Source: Epiperipatus broadwayi
Lineage: Eukaryota > Onychophora > Udeonychophora > Euonychophora > Peripatidae
Reading direction: 5' to 3'
Assembly: GCA_028023455.1 (NCBI GenBank)
Contig: JAQFVV010012420.1
Location: forward strand, 2,108,001-2,172,000
DNA: 64,000 nucleotides
The notes under the pieces: generated by a model
Told to the model about the DNA's origin: nothing
Databases searched by the model: none
The model's input: the letters and a program-made list of their open reading frames with translations, nothing else
In this document: piece after piece, positions 1 through 13,500 of the stretch
Numbering within the stretch: the stretch's first letter is position 1
How the letters are laid out: each line of letters opens with the position of its first letter
Position numbers and translations under genes: made by a program

Positions 1-618
1 TTAAATAAATTTTTCAAGTGTATCCACAATATGTTTTTGATTAAAACAATTTGCTGTAAGCAAATTTGTTAAAGCCATGCCTTTTGCTTTCAGGATAATG
101 TTGTTAATTAAAAATACTTTATATAAATAAAATAAAAAACAACAACATAATTTTTACACAATCCCAAGAAATAGGGATGTGCAATGGCATAAAAAAAATT
201 AAAAACATTATCTACACACATGTATATACATTCTCATACACACATATATTCAATACAGACATACACATTAATTGTTTTCTATTACACATATGATAAAACG
301 CACAGTAAAAAATATATCTATAAAAAACATGCCTAATTATAGTTTTTAATACAAAAAAATCTTAGTGATCATTACATCTATATCCCAGTTTATTATAAGC
401 AATATATATGAATATATTCCAGTTTCTTTATAATCCCCTTTTTAAAATATGTTGTAAAAAGTCATAGCAACAAACAGTTGATTAAATCAACCAAATTTCC
501 TATTTCTACAAATAAATCAAAACTAGGACAAATGCAATGATTACTTATTCAATGGAAATAAAAAAATTTAAAAAATTTAAGAAATTAAATAAATGAATCA
601 AACACTAAAACTACTTAC
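1..618. other. Intron downstream of the 1053-nt exon
   Basis: AT-rich sequence that follows the splice donor at 618-613 on the minus strand. It contains a short CA/TA-rich patch near 217-270 and no convincing exon or element. The host gene must continue to the left of position 1. Confidence 0.6.
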
Positions 619-1671
619 ACTATATTTTTTTCCTTTGAACTTGGCTCTGCCTCTCCTGGGTCTTTCACTCTGTGCTTTAATATTTTCAAATTTCGCTTTT
701 AAAGCTTTTGTATGATCTGTTAACTGAGGAAGCTCCTCTTCATAGTCTGCTTCACGAATTAGAGTAGGATCTCTGATGGGTTCATTTTCATAAACACCGC
801 CTTCAGATACATCATTACTAGTTGGAAGAACTATTTTTTCAGGAGGTCTCCTTTCAGAGTGTGCATGAGGATTGTCTTTAATGGAAGCAAATTTTGCAAC
901 TAAATTTTTAGTGTAATTTGAAGGTGGGAGAAGCTCATCATTGGTTTCATCGCTGCGTATAACATTAGGATCACGCTCAACTGGTTCATTGGTTAGTTCA
1001 AAATTAGGATTAATTGAATCGGGAGGTGGAGTAATTTTTCGTGGAGGTTTTCTTTCTCCTGGTTGATCATTAGGCTGGCTTAACTGTCGAAATTTCATGG
1101 AAAGGCTTCTGGCCGTACCAGGAGCTGGAAGTGCACTATCTTCATCTTCAGATCCTGGAGAACCTTCTCTATCACCCCGACGTTGTGAGCTAGGTGATTT
1201 CAGAGGTTTTGAACCAGATACAGCTCCAGATTCAATCTGCTTAAATTTTTCAATATAATCTTTTGACTTAGCAGACCTGAAAATGCCTAGCTCTTTTTCT
1301 TTCTCTGCTAAATACCTTGCAGCCTTTTCTTCTTCTTCTTCTGTTTTAACATCCCCTTTCTCAAACTTTTCTTTGAGTGAACGTGCGCCAGTGAAGCTAA
1401 TTTGTTCCCTCTCCTGAGACTCCCTAAAAATTTCATGATTTGGTGGGAACTCTCTGGATGGTGTTGTACGAGGACTTTTGCTAGGACTCCGTGGCACCAC
1501 AGGACATTCATCACTTACACCTTCAAACCTTGATTTGGCAGATCCGACTGAACTTGATTTTCTTAATGCATCTAACTCCAGTTTTTTCTTTTCTTCTTCC
1601 TCATTTTCCTTTGAATCAATATCACCGGCTTCAAACTTCTGTTTGATCGAAGTCAACCCTTTAAACGATAG
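619..1671 (-). CDS. EPLIN/LIMA1-like cytoskeletal protein, internal exon 3 (351 codons)
   Basis: On the minus strand the exon follows a TTTTTAG acceptor at 1672 and ends before a perfect GTAAGT donor at 618-613. Its 1053 nt are exactly 351 codons, phase 0 at both ends. The open frame runs on to a stop at 598-600, but that part is intron. There is no real start codon: the exon opens LSFKGLTSIKQKF. The protein is charged and disordered-looking, with acidic runs, SP-rich stretches and repeated KFE-type motifs (IKQKFEAGD, AKSRFEGV, LKEKFEKGD, LSMKFRQL, LVAKFASI, LKAKFENI). Two RDP-x-x-IR blocks each precede such a motif. Short motifs like IKxKFExGD are also present in the EPLIN (LIMA1) family, which bundles actin; that link is an inference. 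No LIM domain or catalytic site is seen here, and the C-terminus is outside the window. Confidence 0.85.
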
Positions 1672-3458
1672 CTAAAAATATATTTATAAATGAACATTTT
1701 TTAAAAAAATGCATTCACATTAAATTAAAAAGTATTAAAATGCAGATAAATAAGCTGGCAATAATAAAAATTCTAAATATTTAACAAGAGAGAAAGAGAA
1801 AGGCAAATATAACTATAAAGTGGAAAAATGCCACTTATGATATGAATAAAAAAAACATTGTAAATTTATATCACAAATTAGTATATCATAAAATTTTATG
1901 TTCAATGGACTTGCAGAACCGCTTTAAATAATTAAACTACTCCCCTAATCAGCACCAGCACAATCATTTTTCACAACATAGCCATAATTACAACTTTATA
2001 TAAATATATTTATAGAATTGTTAGAAATGGCAGTTGTAATGCAGCTGATGAGAGAGTATTTTACTGTTAAAACCAGTTCTGAAAGACCATGAGCATTTGT
2101 TTACAATGCCATAGATGATTTGTTATCTAAATTTACAGCATCTATTTTCATATTTATACCTATAAGTGCTTTATTTTTATCTTATAATTATTATAAAGTT
2201 AAATATCAGTAGATAATAGTATAAGAGAATCAGTAATTATCATTTAATTAAGTAAATTAGTAGCATGTTAGTCATCTTTGAACTATATTCATTTATTAAA
2301 TCTTTTAGACATACTTCCTATTAGTCGTTTAGACATAAGTTTTATTCCCTTAATAACGCCATTTTCTCAATTAAAACAAGTCAATAATCCATGATCTTAA
2401 CATGCTTTCTATGGGATTTAAATCAGAATTCTCATAACCGTAACTCAAAAACATTGCATTTAATTTCCCTCCAATCATTTAATACTAGTTCTTGATTTAT
2501 GACTCAGCATATAGTTTTGATGCTAATAGGAGGCTGCACTTTGTAGTTCTTTAGTTGAGTTTTAGCATATGAAGCCTTTTGTGAATGTTATGTATGTTTT
2601 TCTTGATATTTAAATATTTTTTTAATATTAAATTATTTTTTACATGTCTCTGGATTAGTTTTAAATCAATACAGTCAGTTAAGAGAATAGTTTAGATTCA
2701 CAATTTTGGGATTTGAAACTTTCGACTTGTATGCTTAAATAAAAAAAATTTTAAGTCAGTGAATAGAGAATTCTATATCAGTAGAAAATTTTGCATTAAA
2801 AAAAATCATTTGGAGTGATAATGAAAACTAAGAAACAAATTTCCATTTAACTTTTACCTACATAAGCATTTAAGAAGGTAGATAACTGCACTATATTTTG
2901 TAAAACATAAAATCTTATGCTATCAAATTCATAGCTAATTAAACATTATAAATAATAATTTCCAATCCCTTACAAAATAAAAGCTTTTTTTATACTTCCA
3001 TTAATTTCTAAAGCTATATTTTTCAAAATTAACCCATCAATGTCTCTACATTATCTCATTTAATTAAGTCTAGAAACATTTTTGAAAAATAAATTTTTTT
3101 CTTGGAGTCAAATATTTTCGTAATCTTCAAATCACATAACTAGGTGAAGTATTCTTGAGAGAAAAATCAATCAGAAAACTGGTCTAATATATGAGATTCA
3201 TTTTTTAATTCCAATGAATTTTATATAAAAAGGATGCCAAATCCTTGCTTTCTACACATAGTGGCAATCAATATTTTAATCAAAACTTGTACATCTGCAA
3301 ATTACTGCAAAACCAAGAATAGAGAATGTTGACAAAAGCATCAAAAATATCTACTGCTATAATATTCAATTTTCTATAATAGTTTTGGTCAACATGAATA
3401 TTTTGAAATATTACCAAATTCACCACTTCCTTTATGTTGCTGTAATATCTTATATAAA
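1672..3458. other. Intron between exons 3 and 2, proximal part
   Basis: AT-rich intron sequence with many A and T runs. I see no exon, RNA gene or recognisable element in this part. Confidence 0.5.
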
Positions 3459-3666
3459 TGCAATTTATCCACTACTTTGAACACTTTTAAGCAAAAATCT
3501 TTTATTGACCTAAATTCATGCACAATCTTACATTTTGACTGTCCTAGTCTTTTTCAGAGTCACTTTTATAAGACTGTAGAATAGTCGAAACATATAAGAT
3601 TGTGCATGAATATAGGACAATAAAAGATTTTTGCTAAAAAGTGTTCAAAGAGTGGATAAATTGTAT
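3459..3666. repeat. Foldback repeat with 72-bp arms
   Basis: Positions 3459-3530 and 3595-3666 are near-perfect inverted copies (for example CACAATCTTA at 3521 against TAAGATTGTG at 3595). The roughly 64-bp spacer holds AGTCTTTTTCAGAG and, further on, GACTGTAGAATAGTCGAAAC. That hairpin followed by GAAAC resembles the tail motif of the Penelope-like elements at 18.9 and 56.4 kb. This is probably a non-autonomous foldback derived from such a tail. No target duplication was identified. Confidence 0.75.
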
Positions 3667-5222
3667 TCATAATATTTTGCATATTGGTTTCCAAAGCATC
3701 TTAGTGCTAATCGCAAGATATTAGCTTTTTTGAAGGTTTTGAAAAAAATGATGTAAAGTTGACATAAATTGCCTTAATGTTGAATGACTGCAACTGACAC
3801 AAAACTATAAACTTTTTTTTCCAATAAGATATGCTTTACAATGATTGAAACCCACATACTATCTACTTCTCAAGTAATTTATTTATGAAAAACATTATGC
3901 TAAGATCTTTTTTTGAAAATCTATTTCATAAGATTTCTCAGAGAATAAGTTCAAATATATTAACTAAGCTATGGACTAATTAAGTATAGCAATCAATAAT
4001 CAATATTTCTGTTCTCTACAATAGGATGTTACATGAACTGGATTAGATTATCTACAATATATATTTTTTAAATAAAAAATTCTTTGTAATAGCTTTATAT
4101 TAAGTAAAATTCCAAAACTCTTACTTCCTTCTTTTAAAAACATTTCCATTTTTTTAGCGACATCCTCAAAACTTTTTAAAAAATTTAGTAAAATAAAATA
4201 ATCTTGATACTAATTGATTTAATGACTAGTGAAAACAAACATTATAATATTAACAGTACTGATGCATTTTTATATCCTGTAACTGATTTGTTTCTTTTTT
4301 TCCAATATAAAAATGTATAATTTTCAATAGCAGCCTGTTTAAATTCAATTCTACTAACTAAAAAAAAAAAAGTAATTTCAAACTCATTGGAAACAACAAC
4401 AAAAAAAAGTTTTGAAAAGTTAGTTTAAAAAGTCTGTTAAATACAAAGGTTAATGCTATGTGCCTTGGTGTCAAAATTCATTTATGCTTAAAAGATAAAA
4501 AAGAAATTCATTTTTTTTCTGCTTTCCAAGCTTTTATATAGAGTAGAGATAAGAATAATGATAAGAGGAGAAATTTATTGCAGCTTCATTCAAGTAAATA
4601 TTGAAAATATTTTCAAGGTCAAAGAAAAATTATTAATATTATTCCTATTTCACTTTCAAATATTATAGTTTGAAAGATATACAGTAAGTATTCTATTTAT
4701 ATTTCAGAATTTTATCTATAGCATTTTAATTATGGACTGAAAAAAATATTTACTTTATTCTAAAACAACATCCTGTAAGCCAAAATATTCAATGGGCATT
4801 AGATACTAGTATCTTCTAAATCCCCAGATTAGATTCTGATCATTAACCTTTTTTAGCACAGAGTATCAGATTACATTCATACATTTAGCAGCTCCTTCAC
4901 CTCCTTTTTTTGCATACCATTCAAGCTGCCTCAAGTTTTCAAAAACTCTAAAGTTTTGAACCCAACCCAAACTACTTGTGATTTTATAGATCTGATACGA
5001 GACTCTACATATTACATTTTAAGAGCAATTTGTATTGGGTTTTAAAAATTTCAAATCATTGGCTTGAATAGGATTAAAAAATATATAAAGTTGGCTCCTA
5101 AATGTGTAGATCCAAATTCAAAACTCCCTATTCAACAAAGCTAATAACCTATGAACTAAGCTGGAGTGTTTGACATTATCATCTATTGTCCACTGATTAT
5201 TCAGCTTTACAGTGACAATAGA
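3667..5222. other. Intron sequence, nothing recognised
   Basis: AT-rich and featureless apart from a phrase near 4790 (CAATGGGCATTAGATAC) that recurs inverted near 22054, hinting at an old dispersed repeat. Confidence 0.4.
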
Positions 5223-5571
5223 AATATTTACTAAGGCAATAAACCTAAAGCCTGTGCAGTTGAAAATGCGAATGTAGGGACCTTATCGTAATAGATTTCT
5301 AACTATAAGATCTTTCCATTGACTCGTTGTATTTTGCGAGTATTAATGTATAATAGGAATTGTGAACTTAATCAGTGAAGTATTGAATAGCTTCACGCTC
5401 TCAGATCTAACCGCTTCAGCTTTACCTATTTTTATATAGAAAATAGGTTGAAGTAAAGAAGGGTTCCCCTCTTTTCTTCCAACGCATAAGCTTGTGGTTA
5501 AGACCTGTAGAGGTCCCTACCTTCGCATTTTCAACCGCACATGCTTTAGGTTTATTGCCTTAGTAAATATT
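5223..5571. mobile_element. MITE, 349 bp with about 60-bp terminal inverted repeats
   Basis: The left end (5223-5283) and right end (5511-5571) are inverted copies with few differences. They run from AATATTTACTAAGGCAATAA inward to TAGGGACC and its complement. There is no coding capacity. An 11-bp direct repeat AGTGACAATAG lies outside at 5211 and again near 5605, so the original insertion may be slightly larger than the inverted repeats. The superfamily is not assigned. A second hairpin sits inside, near 5425-5450. Confidence 0.8.
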
Positions 5572-8500
5572 ACTTACGTAATCAATGTGCATTAAATAAA
5601 TTTATAGTGACAATAGATGTTTCTGGAGTCGAGTAAATAGAACTGATTTAAATGCAGGTGTTGAAAGTAAGATGCAAAGACATTTGATGTTTTGTTTGGT
5701 ATATACTTTTTTAAAAAATTATAAATATGAAAGTTTTACTGCTACAAAAAATGTATAAATAATGGATTGACACAAAAAAATAATCTTAAAAAAAATTTAA
5801 GCAGGAAATTTATGAATAAAAATTAGGCATTTTAACAAAGTCCAAAAACACACACAAAATACCAAATGTTTCATTAATGCAAATAAAAAATATGAGCGAT
5901 GTTTATACAGTATGTACAAAATTTTGAAAAATTAAAAATTGATTCGATTTTACACAAATTGAATTTAAAAATAACGAAATAATTTTAATAAATTTATTTT
6001 TTATTTATAGTGTATTATGAAAAGACATTGAATTAAAATAAATTATAAATAACTAACTAAAAACAATCTTTTAAAAATATTTGTAAGTATTAATTTTCTA
6101 TCTTTCATGTTCAAAAATATTTTTCTCCTTTCCTTGAAAGAGTTTCTAGTTTCTCAATACTCAAATGTTTTGTTTTAATCCGATTATTTCTAGAATTCCC
6201 TTTCTTGCCCTTGTTTTCATCAATTTTTCTTTTATTTAAAAAAAAAAGATAGTTTATCTTTCTCTTTTTTTTTTTTTTTTAAAAAAAAAATCCAAATAAC
6301 ATGTTTATCTTTCCCTACAATAAACTTTTTTTTTCATTAACCAGAATGTATTACCCTCTAGTCAAAGATGTTATTCAAATTTAAACTAATACAAATCTTT
6401 GTAACCATAGATTTTTTTAAAGACATATTTCTTTAATAATTTTAAATATCATTTCAAAATATGTTAATATAATGAAATATTTATTCTACATGATACTTTT
6501 CCCTCAATAAACAAAAAATAGGTTTTCTTAGAAAGTACATTTTTATATTATATATATTTTTGAAATAGCTTATTAAAATGACATTAAGTTTAGAAAACTA
6601 CTTTCAATAGGTGTGAAGTAAATACAGCATGTGATGCACTGTGACTTCTCCTTCTTTCAATGATCCAACTGCCATCTAGTGTTATTAAAATTAGTCAAAA
6701 TTAAAGTTTCTTTCATGCTAAACATCTCTTTGTCTTTTGTATTTTATTAGTAATATTGTTTATAAAATGGCTACTTTTAATTTTAGTGAAATATAAATCT
6801 TAAAAAATATATTTTTTGAAGTGATGCACAACTACTATTTTGATAGATTTAACAAACTCAAAATAAAAAAAAAAATAATGTATTTATTATATTAAATAAT
6901 TATTGTATTGCCTTTTATCTATTTACAAAATAATGAAACCATGGAACTCAAAGAGCATTTAAGAATTCGATATCTTGTCACCAGTAAAACTGACTTTTTC
7001 ACAAATCCCATATATATATTTATGCTATTGAAGAACTATATATATATCCCTTTTAGCAGCAAAATTATAAGCAAGTAGATGAAAAAAATAATATTAAGTT
7101 GACTTTAATTGCAAATTTGCTATTTAAAAAAATATAATCAAGTCCTGTTTCAAATCATATGACTGTTTGGCAAATTAGTGTGGTGCTTACAATTCCTATT
7201 CACGCTCAGAAGATTAAGTAATATTGGAACATCCTAATGATGGATTGGCCTTTAACAGTTCCATTCAATGTAAAATGAATACTTATGTATACCTGGATAT
7301 AACTACACTAATAATCATAAAAATAAATATATATAATGATAGCCTAAGAAGTGTTCTAAATTCAAAATTGCAATTGCTTGAAAAACAATTTTAAAAAAAA
7401 TTATGACAATCTTAAGAGTTCAAATTGTACTAAAAATAAAAGAATTCTTTCACATAGTGCTACAAACAAGATTTTGTTTTATTTTATTTTCTCTAAAATG
7501 TGAGTGATCATATTTAAAATAATAATAATAAAATCTTTGTTGATATTTGTAATAATAAAACATTGTTACATTCGTCTTTAACATCTCCAAAATATTCATA
7601 TAGAATACTATAAGTATTATATAAAATAGTTAGACATTAGTGGGAAAGAATTGACATTAAAAAAAATTTTTTTTTTTCGCTTTGCTTCACTATTTAAAAA
7701 TATATATATTTGTCAACTATTTATATATTTGCATTATTAATTTGATTTGTATTATAAAACAGATTTATACTTATTTATTCAGAATTCTATATAGTAGAGT
7801 CTATAAATGGTTGTTTTAGAGGCATCCTGTAATAAATTGAATTAAATACATGTATATAGATATATTTTCAATATTTTATAATTTTAGCATCTTTCTCTAT
7901 AGCACAAATTTTAAAGTTTAATACATTTTAAACAATTATTGTTGACAATGTATCACATAAAATAAATGGCCCATGTTCTAAACTCTCATTTCAGCTACAA
8001 CCAGCCTCTTGATGTGTGCTAGTTTTAAATATCTGTTCTTTATGCTACGTAGTGTTGGAGTTTTGTACATAATGAGCTTCATGTTAGATATTATTTTTAA
8101 AATGTGAAGATACACTACTTTATGGACTACAATTACATGTAATTTGACATAATAAATGATTATTAGTGTGGGAGTATAAAATAGGCCTCTAATTGCCACT
8201 TATGTACATAGAAATTTTTTTTAAACATAATAAAACAGTCATAAATAAAAACACTATTCTTAGTTTAAAAATAATATAAACATTGTTCATATTTTAAAAA
8301 TAAGATATCATATAAAGCTAGTTATACATGAACCTCTGACAACCACCTTAACACAGAAAGTAAGTGTGTAGAACTTAGAGATGTTGGGTTTTAATTAAAA
8401 TGTATAGTACAGGAGCTTAGGTTGTTTATTTTATGCTACAATAGCAGTCAGTAAGTTTTAGATGATTATATATGGTTTTAAGAACCAGGCGATTATCAAA

Positions 8501-9270
8501 TTGGTGATGAAGATGAATGCAATAAAACAGATCATGTAAATATGTTATGAAATTCATAAATGTTGATCGTAGTTTCTTTATAGTTCTTTTAGTTATAGTG
8601 AAGCTTTTATCCTTGCGATTTGGATTAAGTTTTGAAATGAAATTATATATATATACATAAAACAAGGTTTACCTAATCAATATATATTCTTTTATTTTCC
8701 AAAATAATTTGTCATGTTTCAATGATTAAAAAAAATTCTTTTAGTTAATAAGTGGCATGATCATTTATTGATTTAAATTAACCATTGATGACAATTTAAT
8801 GAGTTAACTACCTGCTTGCCTAATTTATCACAGCATCTACCTACACACATCCACATCATTCTGGCCATATTACTTCCCACTTATTTGATGTTCCTCTCTT
8901 TACTTCTGGCTTCTTTTGTTTGTGATAATCAATATTTTTATTAATTTTATTATAATCAATTTTATATTTTTTACCAGTACTTTTGCTTTTACTATATTCT
9001 GCATTTGTTGAACTATATTCTCATTATTGAATTTTTATTTAAGTTTTACTTTTATTGCTGCTACTAATATCTAGAAATACATTTATCACTTGCATTTTGA
9101 ACATTATTTTTATCAGTGGCATCATTTCTATTACTATTGTTAAGCACTGATGGATATCTGTACCCAATGAGCGTTAAATGTATAAATTCATTTTGTATTT
9201 AATTATTCAAGAATACACTGCACCCATATCTTGTTATTCACCTTTTTATATCCAGTCACATCTAATTATA
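5572..9270. other. Intron sequence, nothing recognised
   Basis: Long AT-rich stretch with A/T homopolymers (6235-6300, 7662-7678). Short open frames occur (7978-8199 and 8426-8665, minus) but show no family resemblance or coding bias, and I do not call them. Confidence 0.4.
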
Positions 9271-10160
9271 TATACACAAGGTGTGACAATTTAATCCCTA
9301 GAATGGCCATATAGTCACACATGTTGCAAATTGTATTGGAAATCTAATAAGTATTCATATTTGAACATATTAGAACTAATGTGTGTAAATTTCAAGTTAA
9401 TAAAGAGACAATTGTCAGTTAGATAGTGAGAGGATAATAAAAAGAGGCATGCAATTTTGATTTAAAAATGAGTGATCGAAATTTTAAAAACCATATTAGT
9501 ATCAAGTTTTGTATGAAAAAGGTACTAATGAAACGTTGCAACTGTTAAGTGGCTTGGAGTGAAGATGCTATGAAAAAATTGAGTGTGTTTGAGTGGCATA
9601 AGCCATTCAAAGATGGGTGAAATGTAATGGATGATTTCAGAAATGGATAGCTGAAAATGACTACAGGCAAGACGCAATAAAATTTGACTGAAGATTGATC
9701 AAGTCACAATTAGATTAATTTTAGCTGAAGAATTGGGCATGAGAAAGATGTCTGTGAATGTATGCCAAGATTCTTGATGGAAAAATAGGAGGTATATTCA
9801 TAGTAATAAATAGACTTTCTTGCCAAAAAAACTAAGTGCCTAATTATAATCTATCTTTTCTCATGACTTAGTCCTCTTTCCTCATGACTTTGTCCTCTAT
9901 GACTTGTGGCTATTTTCAAAATTAAAAACTGCACTGAAGGAATGAAGACTTTCTAATAAAATTGATATCCAATAAAATGCAAGACAAGTACTCAATAGTA
10001 TTGCAGAAAATAAATTTCAAAGCCTGCTGGAAATAAGAATGTTATCTAAATTAGCATATAGACATACAAGGGGGATACTTTGAAAGTAATAGGAGCCATT
10101 TGTGTATAGTTACACACACATTTTTTAAAGATGCAATCTGAGATTAAATTGACAGATGAT
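9271..10160 (+). pseudogene. Mariner-family transposase fossil
   Basis: The left end near 9274-9295 reads ACAAGGTGTGACAATTTAAT, close to the usual mariner terminus. From 9467 a broken frame begins MSDRNFKNHISIKFC and continues with segments such as AMKKLSVFEWHKPFKDG and EELGMRKMSVN. These match the N-terminal helix-turn-helix region of mariner transposases. Near 10060-10090 the phrase AGACATACAAGGGGGATACT recalls the end of the transposase, so the middle catalytic part is largely deleted. Many stops and frameshifts make it inactive. The right end is approximate. Confidence 0.7.
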
Positions 10161-10395
10161 CCATCAATACATATATCTTCACTTATATCATATTTATCAT
10201 TCTAATTCTTACGATTCATTATACCCACATTCTTTTAGCTATTCATTCTTTGTAATAATATTCTATACATCTTGACCAGTGATTCATTTTATTGTACAAT
10301 AAACATTTTCTTTCTCTACTCACAACTTTTGAGAAGAAAATATGAAATTACTTTTTTTTAAAAAAACTCGAAATTTTAAAAGAAACTTGAATTAC

Positions 10396-10501
10396 CTCTT
10401 CTTTGGCTCGTGTTTCTCTTATAATGTCTGGATCCCTGGTGATATCATCATCACTTTCATGACCATTCTCAAGTTCACCATCTTCTCCATCTTGCTGGAA
10501 T
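10396..10501 (-). CDS. EPLIN/LIMA1-like cytoskeletal protein, internal exon 2
   Basis: This 106-nt exon is too short for ordinary ORF detection. On the minus strand it follows ATTTTTCAG (AG at 10503-10502) and ends GAAGAG before the donor GTAATT at 10395. It has one base that completes a codon, then 35 codons starting FQQDGEDGELENG and ending DPDIIRETRAKEE. The leading A completes AG from exon 1 to arginine, giving ...RKRMARFQQ. The end is phase 0, which suits exon 3. The block ITRDPDIIRE matches ERDPNVIR and IRDPTLIRE in exon 3, which is independent support that the exons belong together. The remainder is acidic and probably unstructured. Confidence 0.85.
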
Positions 10502-13500
10502 CTGAAAAATTTCATAAAAGATTGTATTTTCTATTAAAATAAGATCGTTTAAGCATTTGCACACAGTAATCAAATAGTTGATCATTCAGGAAGTCATGAG
10601 AGCAGAAGAGGTTTGATTCAGGAATCATTAGCAGAATTCATCACTCTTCTATTGTACTAAACTATAAAGAAATTACTTAAGTTTTCAATATATCTAAACA
10701 ACAGACCAAATAATAGCACTTGATTTGTAGTTAACATGAAAATTTAATTCCATTTAACTGAATTAACACTATAATATGGTGCAGATTATATATTCGAAGT
10801 CTGATGAATATATGAAATTTGGAGAGGCCATAACATTTTAAAATAATATTTAAAAAATAACTAGGCAAAACAATTTTATTGAAATTTTTGTATATGTTTA
10901 ACAGAAAGAATATAATCAAATTATAAATAAACATAAATTATAAATTTATAATTTTTAATAACTGGTAGCTTTTCCTGTCCTCTTCTTACGTTTGAATGAA
11001 TAATTGCAGCTATTATTTAAGGATTAGATTTTGTTTTTAGAATCACCAGCTCTAACATAGAGCCTTTGCACATGTGGAGTCTAATGTGTATTCCTGCTAC
11101 ACGTTAAAACTGACTGTTATTATAACATTCAAACTTCTCTGGAATATAGTCACTACTGTCATGAAGAAAAAAACTAATATTGAAATCTTGACTATTAAGC
11201 AAAACTGCAATTTGGTAATCAGAAACATTTACTTACTGAACTTTCTTGATATGAATGTCCTGCAATGTCTATTGGTAGACATACACACCCTCTCCGATTA
11301 TAAATATATGTATAAAAGTCAGTGTACTTTATAGATATAATAAAACCAGTATAATATTTGTCATAACACTGAAAACAACAATTGTATCATTAATAAGCCG
11401 TTTGATTTGTAAAAATGCAGGCAAAATATGACTTATTTAGGAAGAACTTTAATTTCAGTTTACAAAAGCAAATATCACATTATTTCTACTATACTTGTAA
11501 ATTTATGAAATTTATTACCATATTATTTAGAAATTATGATTCATAAGATTGTTTAAATGAATTTAAAAGGTCTTGCCTTGCGATATTTACTATCTATGCA
11601 TTCAAAATAAACCAGAAGAATAGCATGCGTTAGCTTTTAAAACACACATCAGCATTTCTGATTAGATATAGAAATTTTAACAAATGTGTGTATATTATGA
11701 AGTGAGTAGCATATAGGCCTGCTATTTCCACAACTTGGGGTTCTAATTCAGACAAAGGCAAAAGTTAAAAAATTTTTTCAGGTTCCAGCTTCCACTCAAT
11801 TATTGATGTGTAAATAAAAACTATTTATTCTTGATTACAAAATAAAATATGAGTGAAAAGCTGGTAAAGCCCACACTACCAGCAAATGACAAGTCTGTTA
11901 GCTGGTGCCTTTTTCACTGTTCATCTTGGGTGACTTTAGAGATGCAATGGATTATTTAAAGGTAATTTTTATAAAGTGAATAAAATAATTTAATTATACA
12001 TATATTAAAATAAATCTCAAAGCAATAAGCTGCTGTTCTCTTATTTCCTAAGGAGTGTTATTGCAGTTTAAAAAAAAAACGATTTAAAAATAAACAAGCC
12101 ATAGTTTATTTTTTAAACTTTAATCTAATTTGCAATCATAGGTTTAGTAATTTGTAGTCACTATGATCAAACAGTATACTTCATAGTAAAAGCCATCTGT
12201 TACTTCGTACATTTCAATAGAAATTCCTACTAATTTGTATATTTTCATATGTAGATTTTTTCATGTTTAGATACCTTCATGTTTAATGATGAATGCTGCT
12301 TAAGTCATATTACCTTTATAATGACTCCTATTCAATATGAAATTTAAAAACAAATAATCGTTACGATTATTAGGTATGTACAGTCATATTCTTTTACCTC
12401 TAATAGCATACCTATCTATTTTTTCCCAATTCCATAATCAATAACTTTTTAAACCTCTCTCTGCAACTATATCTATTAACTTTGTTTTCTCAATTTACTT
12501 ATTCCAATTCAGTTATCAAGTGTAATAACAAACTTGTATAGTCTCATCAATCTATTATTTTGACCATGAAAGTAACTGTTTCTAACAATTAATCTAGATA
12601 TTCGGGGTAAAGGGCTTAACTTTTAAGAATGTAAACATCTTCGGGAGCAAATCAATCTCCACACATGATCTGTTTTAACAAATTGATGTTCACTTTCATG
12701 TAAGCAAAGATTAAAAAGAACAAATGAAGTCACTTAATCTTCAAGCTTATTTATATATAAGCCAACCTTTTGCTTACTGTGCATATTCAGTGCTTGAATC
12801 TAGTACATGCCTGGATTTTTTAAACAATCTGCAAATTATACACGTGTAATTCAAATATTACAGGAGAGAATTTATCTAATTTTTAACCACCTGCAATTAA
12901 CGTATAATAATTTTGAATCTAAATACATTATTAAATATTTTTATTTTTACACATCACACTGGGCTGTGTAAAAAAAGGTTTTTTCTAATATCTATTATTT
13001 GTGTCAAAAATATATTAGTGCAGTCAAATCATAACAATTCCTTTTGCAAACGGATTGTTTGGTAATTTTGTAGATCTATTGAAACAGTCGAATATATTTT
13101 TGCTACTGACTGAGTTCAAAATCCATGAATTGCAACTTCATCTGTCACTTCCAGTGTTTGAACTTCCTATGAACTCTTAGTAAGAAACTATTAAAATATA
13201 ATGTTTAGTATTATTTCTTGCTTAAAGATGAGATATGTAACAATAAGTATTGTATATATATATATATACACATGCGTAACATCAATTACTAGTAAAATCC
13301 ACATCTTTTGTATAATTGTAGGCCATTTTATTTTAGTCTAATATTTTAACACTCATAAATTCTCTTTCTTAATATAAGCTACCAAGCTGTATAATCTCTT
13401 TTCCTTTCAAAGCTTAGCTAACACCATCTTCCAACTTTTCTATTTTCATCTAAATATGCATTTTATAATCCTCACAATCATTTATTCTCTAATAGATAAT

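Noticed and set aside
598-618. Extension of the large exon frame to the stop at 598-600
   Set aside because: A perfect GTAAGT donor at 618-613 ends the exon; the last residues of the frame are intron.
1308-1675. Overlapping frames at 1308-1514 (minus) and 1478-1675 (plus)
   Set aside because: They lie inside the well-supported 1053-nt exon and are shadows of its true frame.
2050-2080. CTGATGAGAGAG as another hammerhead
   Set aside because: No GAAA at the right distance, no stem II with proper closing, and no matching stem I.
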